64,000 bases of DNA from Photobacterium pectinilyticum (lineage in GTDB: Bacteria > Pseudomonadota > Gammaproteobacteria > Enterobacterales > Vibrionaceae). Shown here one piece after another: positions 62,633 through 64,000 of this stretch. Numbering within the stretch: position 1 is the first letter of the stretch; every line of letters starts with the position of its first letter. A program made the translations under genes and the position numbers. Under the pieces are notes generated by a model, which saw only the letters and a list, made by a program, of their open reading frames with translations, was not told the DNA's origin and did no database searches. The stretch is from NCBI RefSeq assembly GCF_024357955.1, contig NZ_JANEYT010000027.1, forward strand, positions 1 to 64,000, written 5' to 3'.

Positions 62633-62825
62633 TTTGCGCCTCGGTGCCTATTATTGAGCAAACTCATAAATCATCTATAAAGCAGAACTTTAGCTAACGT
62701 AATTAACCAAAGGTTATAACCGCTATAAAGCGACAAAATCCGCGTATTGCCAGAAACTTAGCGCAACAACAAATAAGCACATCTTGTGCTGAGTAAAAAA
62801 CTCTCTAAATTTGAATGGAGTTAAT

Positions 62826-64000
62826 ATGGCAAACCACGTAAGTAAACTGGCTGTCGGTCTTGGGGTTCTCGCAACGTCAAGCGCTGCTGTTGCAGCTGAG
62901 AAACCAAATATTTTGGCGATTTTCGGTGATGATGTCGGTTACTGGAATATCAGTGCATACAATCAAGGTATGATGGGTTACGAGACCCCGAATATCGACC
63001 GTATCGCCAATGAAGGTGCCCTATTTACCGACCACTACGGTCAGCAATCTTGTACCGCAGGTCGTGCGTCGTTTATTACGGGCCAAGAACCTTTCCGTAC
63101 AGGCTTATTAACGATTGGTATGCCAGGCTCCACCCACGGTATTCCTGATTGGGCACCCACTATTGCTGATCTTCTGAAAGAACAAGGCTATGTGACTGCG
63201 CAATTTGGTAAAAACCACCTTGGTGACCAAGACCAGCATTTACCAACCGCTCACGGTTTCGATGAATTCTTCGGTAACCTCTATCACCTGAATGCAGAAG
63301 AAGAACCAGAAACTTACTACTATCCGAAAGATCCCGAGTTCCGTAAAAACTATGGTCCTCGTGGCGTTATCAAATCTTACGCAGACGGCAAAATTGAAGA
63401 TACCGGCCCAATGACCCGCAAGCGTATGGAACACGCAGACGAGGAGTTCCTTGAAGCGTCTCTGGCCTTTATGGAAAAAGCAGTGAAAGCCGATAAGCCT
63501 TTCTTTATTTGGCATAACACCACACGTATGCACGTTTGGACTCGCCTGCAGAAGAAATACCAAGGAAAATCTGGGATCAGTATCTACGCCGATGGCATGC
63601 TAGAGCACGATGACCACGTCGGTATCTTGCTTGATAAACTTGATGAATTGAAGATTGCTGACAACACCATCGTTATCTATTCAACTGATAACGGTGCAGA
63701 AACGGTAACTTGGCCTGATGGTGGTGCAACGCCATTCCATGGTGAGAAAGGCACCACTTGGGAAGGCGGCATGCGCGTTCCTCAGCTAGTTCGCTGGCCG
63801 GGCGTTATCGAATCAGGTTCGCGCATCAATGAAATGATGGCTCACCAAGATTGGCTGCCAACACTAATGGCCGCTGCTGGTGTTCCAGACGTGAAAGAAA
63901 AATTGGCTGACGGCTATAGCGCTAACGGTAAAGATTGGAAAGTCCACATCGATGGCTACAACTTCAAGCCTTATTTTGAAGGTAAAGAAAATAAAGGCCC
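62826..64000 (+). CDS. Arylsulfatase, Cys-type (CTAGR), partial at the window end
   Basis: Open from ATG 62826 (GGAG upstream) to the last base, so the C-terminal part is missing; about 391 codons are present. Signal peptide MANHVSKLAVGLGVLATSSA ending AVAA. Motifs: NILAIFGDDVGYWNISAYNQ, formylglycine site CTAGRASFITGQ with Cys76, VTAQFGKNHLGDQDQHLPTA, IYSTDNGAETVTWPDGG and TTWEGGMRVPQLVRWPG. Paralogue of the sulfatase at 60933-62480, transcribed in the opposite direction from a shared control region. No frameshift in the visible part. Confidence 0.93.
   Translation, partial: MANHVSKLAVGLGVLATSSAAVAAEKPNILAIFGDDVGYWNISAYNQGMMGYETPNIDRIANEGALFTDHYGQQSCTAGRASFITGQEPFRTGLLTIGMPGSTHGIPDWAPTIADLLKEQGYVTAQFGKNHLGDQDQHLPTAHGFDEFFGNLYHLNAEEEPETYYYPKDPEFRKNYGPRGVIKSYADGKIEDTGPMTRKRMEHADEEFLEASLAFMEKAVKADKPFFIWHNTTRMHVWTRLQKKYQGKSGISIYADGMLEHDDHVGILLDKLDELKIADNTIVIYSTDNGAETVTWPDGGATPFHGEKGTTWEGGMRVPQLVRWPGVIESGSRINEMMAHQDWLPTLMAAAGVPDVKEKLADGYSANGKDWKVHIDGYNFKPYFEGKENKG

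Larger units (their letters stand above)
62481..62825. other. 345-bp divergent promoter region between two sulfatases
   Basis: No gene. It holds a perfect FNR box (62560-62573), a CRP-like site (62617-62632), and the motif AAAGGTTATAA at 62709-62719, which also occurs on the minus strand in the maturase/FGE divergent region (41208-41218). GGAG before 62826 is the ribosome site of the right-hand gene. Confidence 0.7.

Noticed and set aside
1..64000. CRISPR array, tRNA, rRNA, prophage or integrase
   Set aside because: No regularly spaced repeats, cloverleaf-like sequences, rRNA segments or phage/recombinase genes were seen on reading both strands.

Overview
This 64 kb stretch looks like chromosomal DNA from a marine gammaproteobacterium of the Vibrionaceae, most likely Photobacterium or a close Vibrio relative. 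The evidence is an inosine-guanosine kinase very close to E. coli Gsk in its pattern and exactly the same length, full-length HrpA, DmsABC, several DUF families common in vibrios (2786, 2798, 3861), FNR- and CRP-like boxes of gammaproteobacterial type, and a moderate GC content. The genus is inference. No rRNA, tRNA, CRISPR array, phage or transposase gene was seen.

Layout. 0-7 kb: a small exported protein, then a tripartite RND efflux operon (MFP, pump, outer-membrane factor). 7-19 kb: ordinary chromosome with a 26-residue mini-ORF that has rich upstream signals, a BCCT transporter, a Gfo/Idh oxidoreductase, PgpB-like phosphatase, AEC permease, a small XRE regulator, a DUF411 remnant, two hypothetical proteins, gsk and a Bcr/CflA-type MFS pump. 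18.6-22.4 kb: dmsABC with an FNR-like box. 22.7-36 kb: hrpA, a surface-repeat protein, a TerB-like protein, a decapitated GDSL hydrolase, MarR-DUF2798-DUF3861 with twin operators, an HrpB-like helicase, an OhrR-like regulator divergent from an MDR oxidoreductase, and a type II menB.

37.5-64 kb is the most distinctive part: a sulfatase/alkaline-phosphatase-superfamily island. It holds three sulfatases (one Ser-type, two Cys-type, the last cut by the window end), two radical-SAM sulfatase maturases, a cysteine-free FGE-like protein, a PafA-like phosphatase/phosphodiesterase, a FadL-type porin and another barrel, a patatin-like lipoprotein, two LysR regulators, a six-gene MoxR-DUF58-DUF4381-VWA-VWA/TPR-BatD ('Bat-like') operon, an eight-haem HEAT/TPR cytochrome c, and a separate haem-free protein that aligns along its length with the HEAT/TPR half of that cytochrome. 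FNR and CRP boxes lie between the two divergent Cys-type sulfatases. My reading (inference) is an anaerobically induced periplasmic sulfate-ester system in which the MoxR/VWA operon and the cytochrome act as accessory assembly or redox machinery.

A family of at least five MITE-like elements (51, 92 and 165 bp) is scattered through the window. Two lie in opposite orientation on either side of the second maturase gene, two likewise around the first exported protein, and one ends 15 bp before the start codon of the efflux operon. The shorter forms look like internal deletions of the 165-bp form at short direct repeats.
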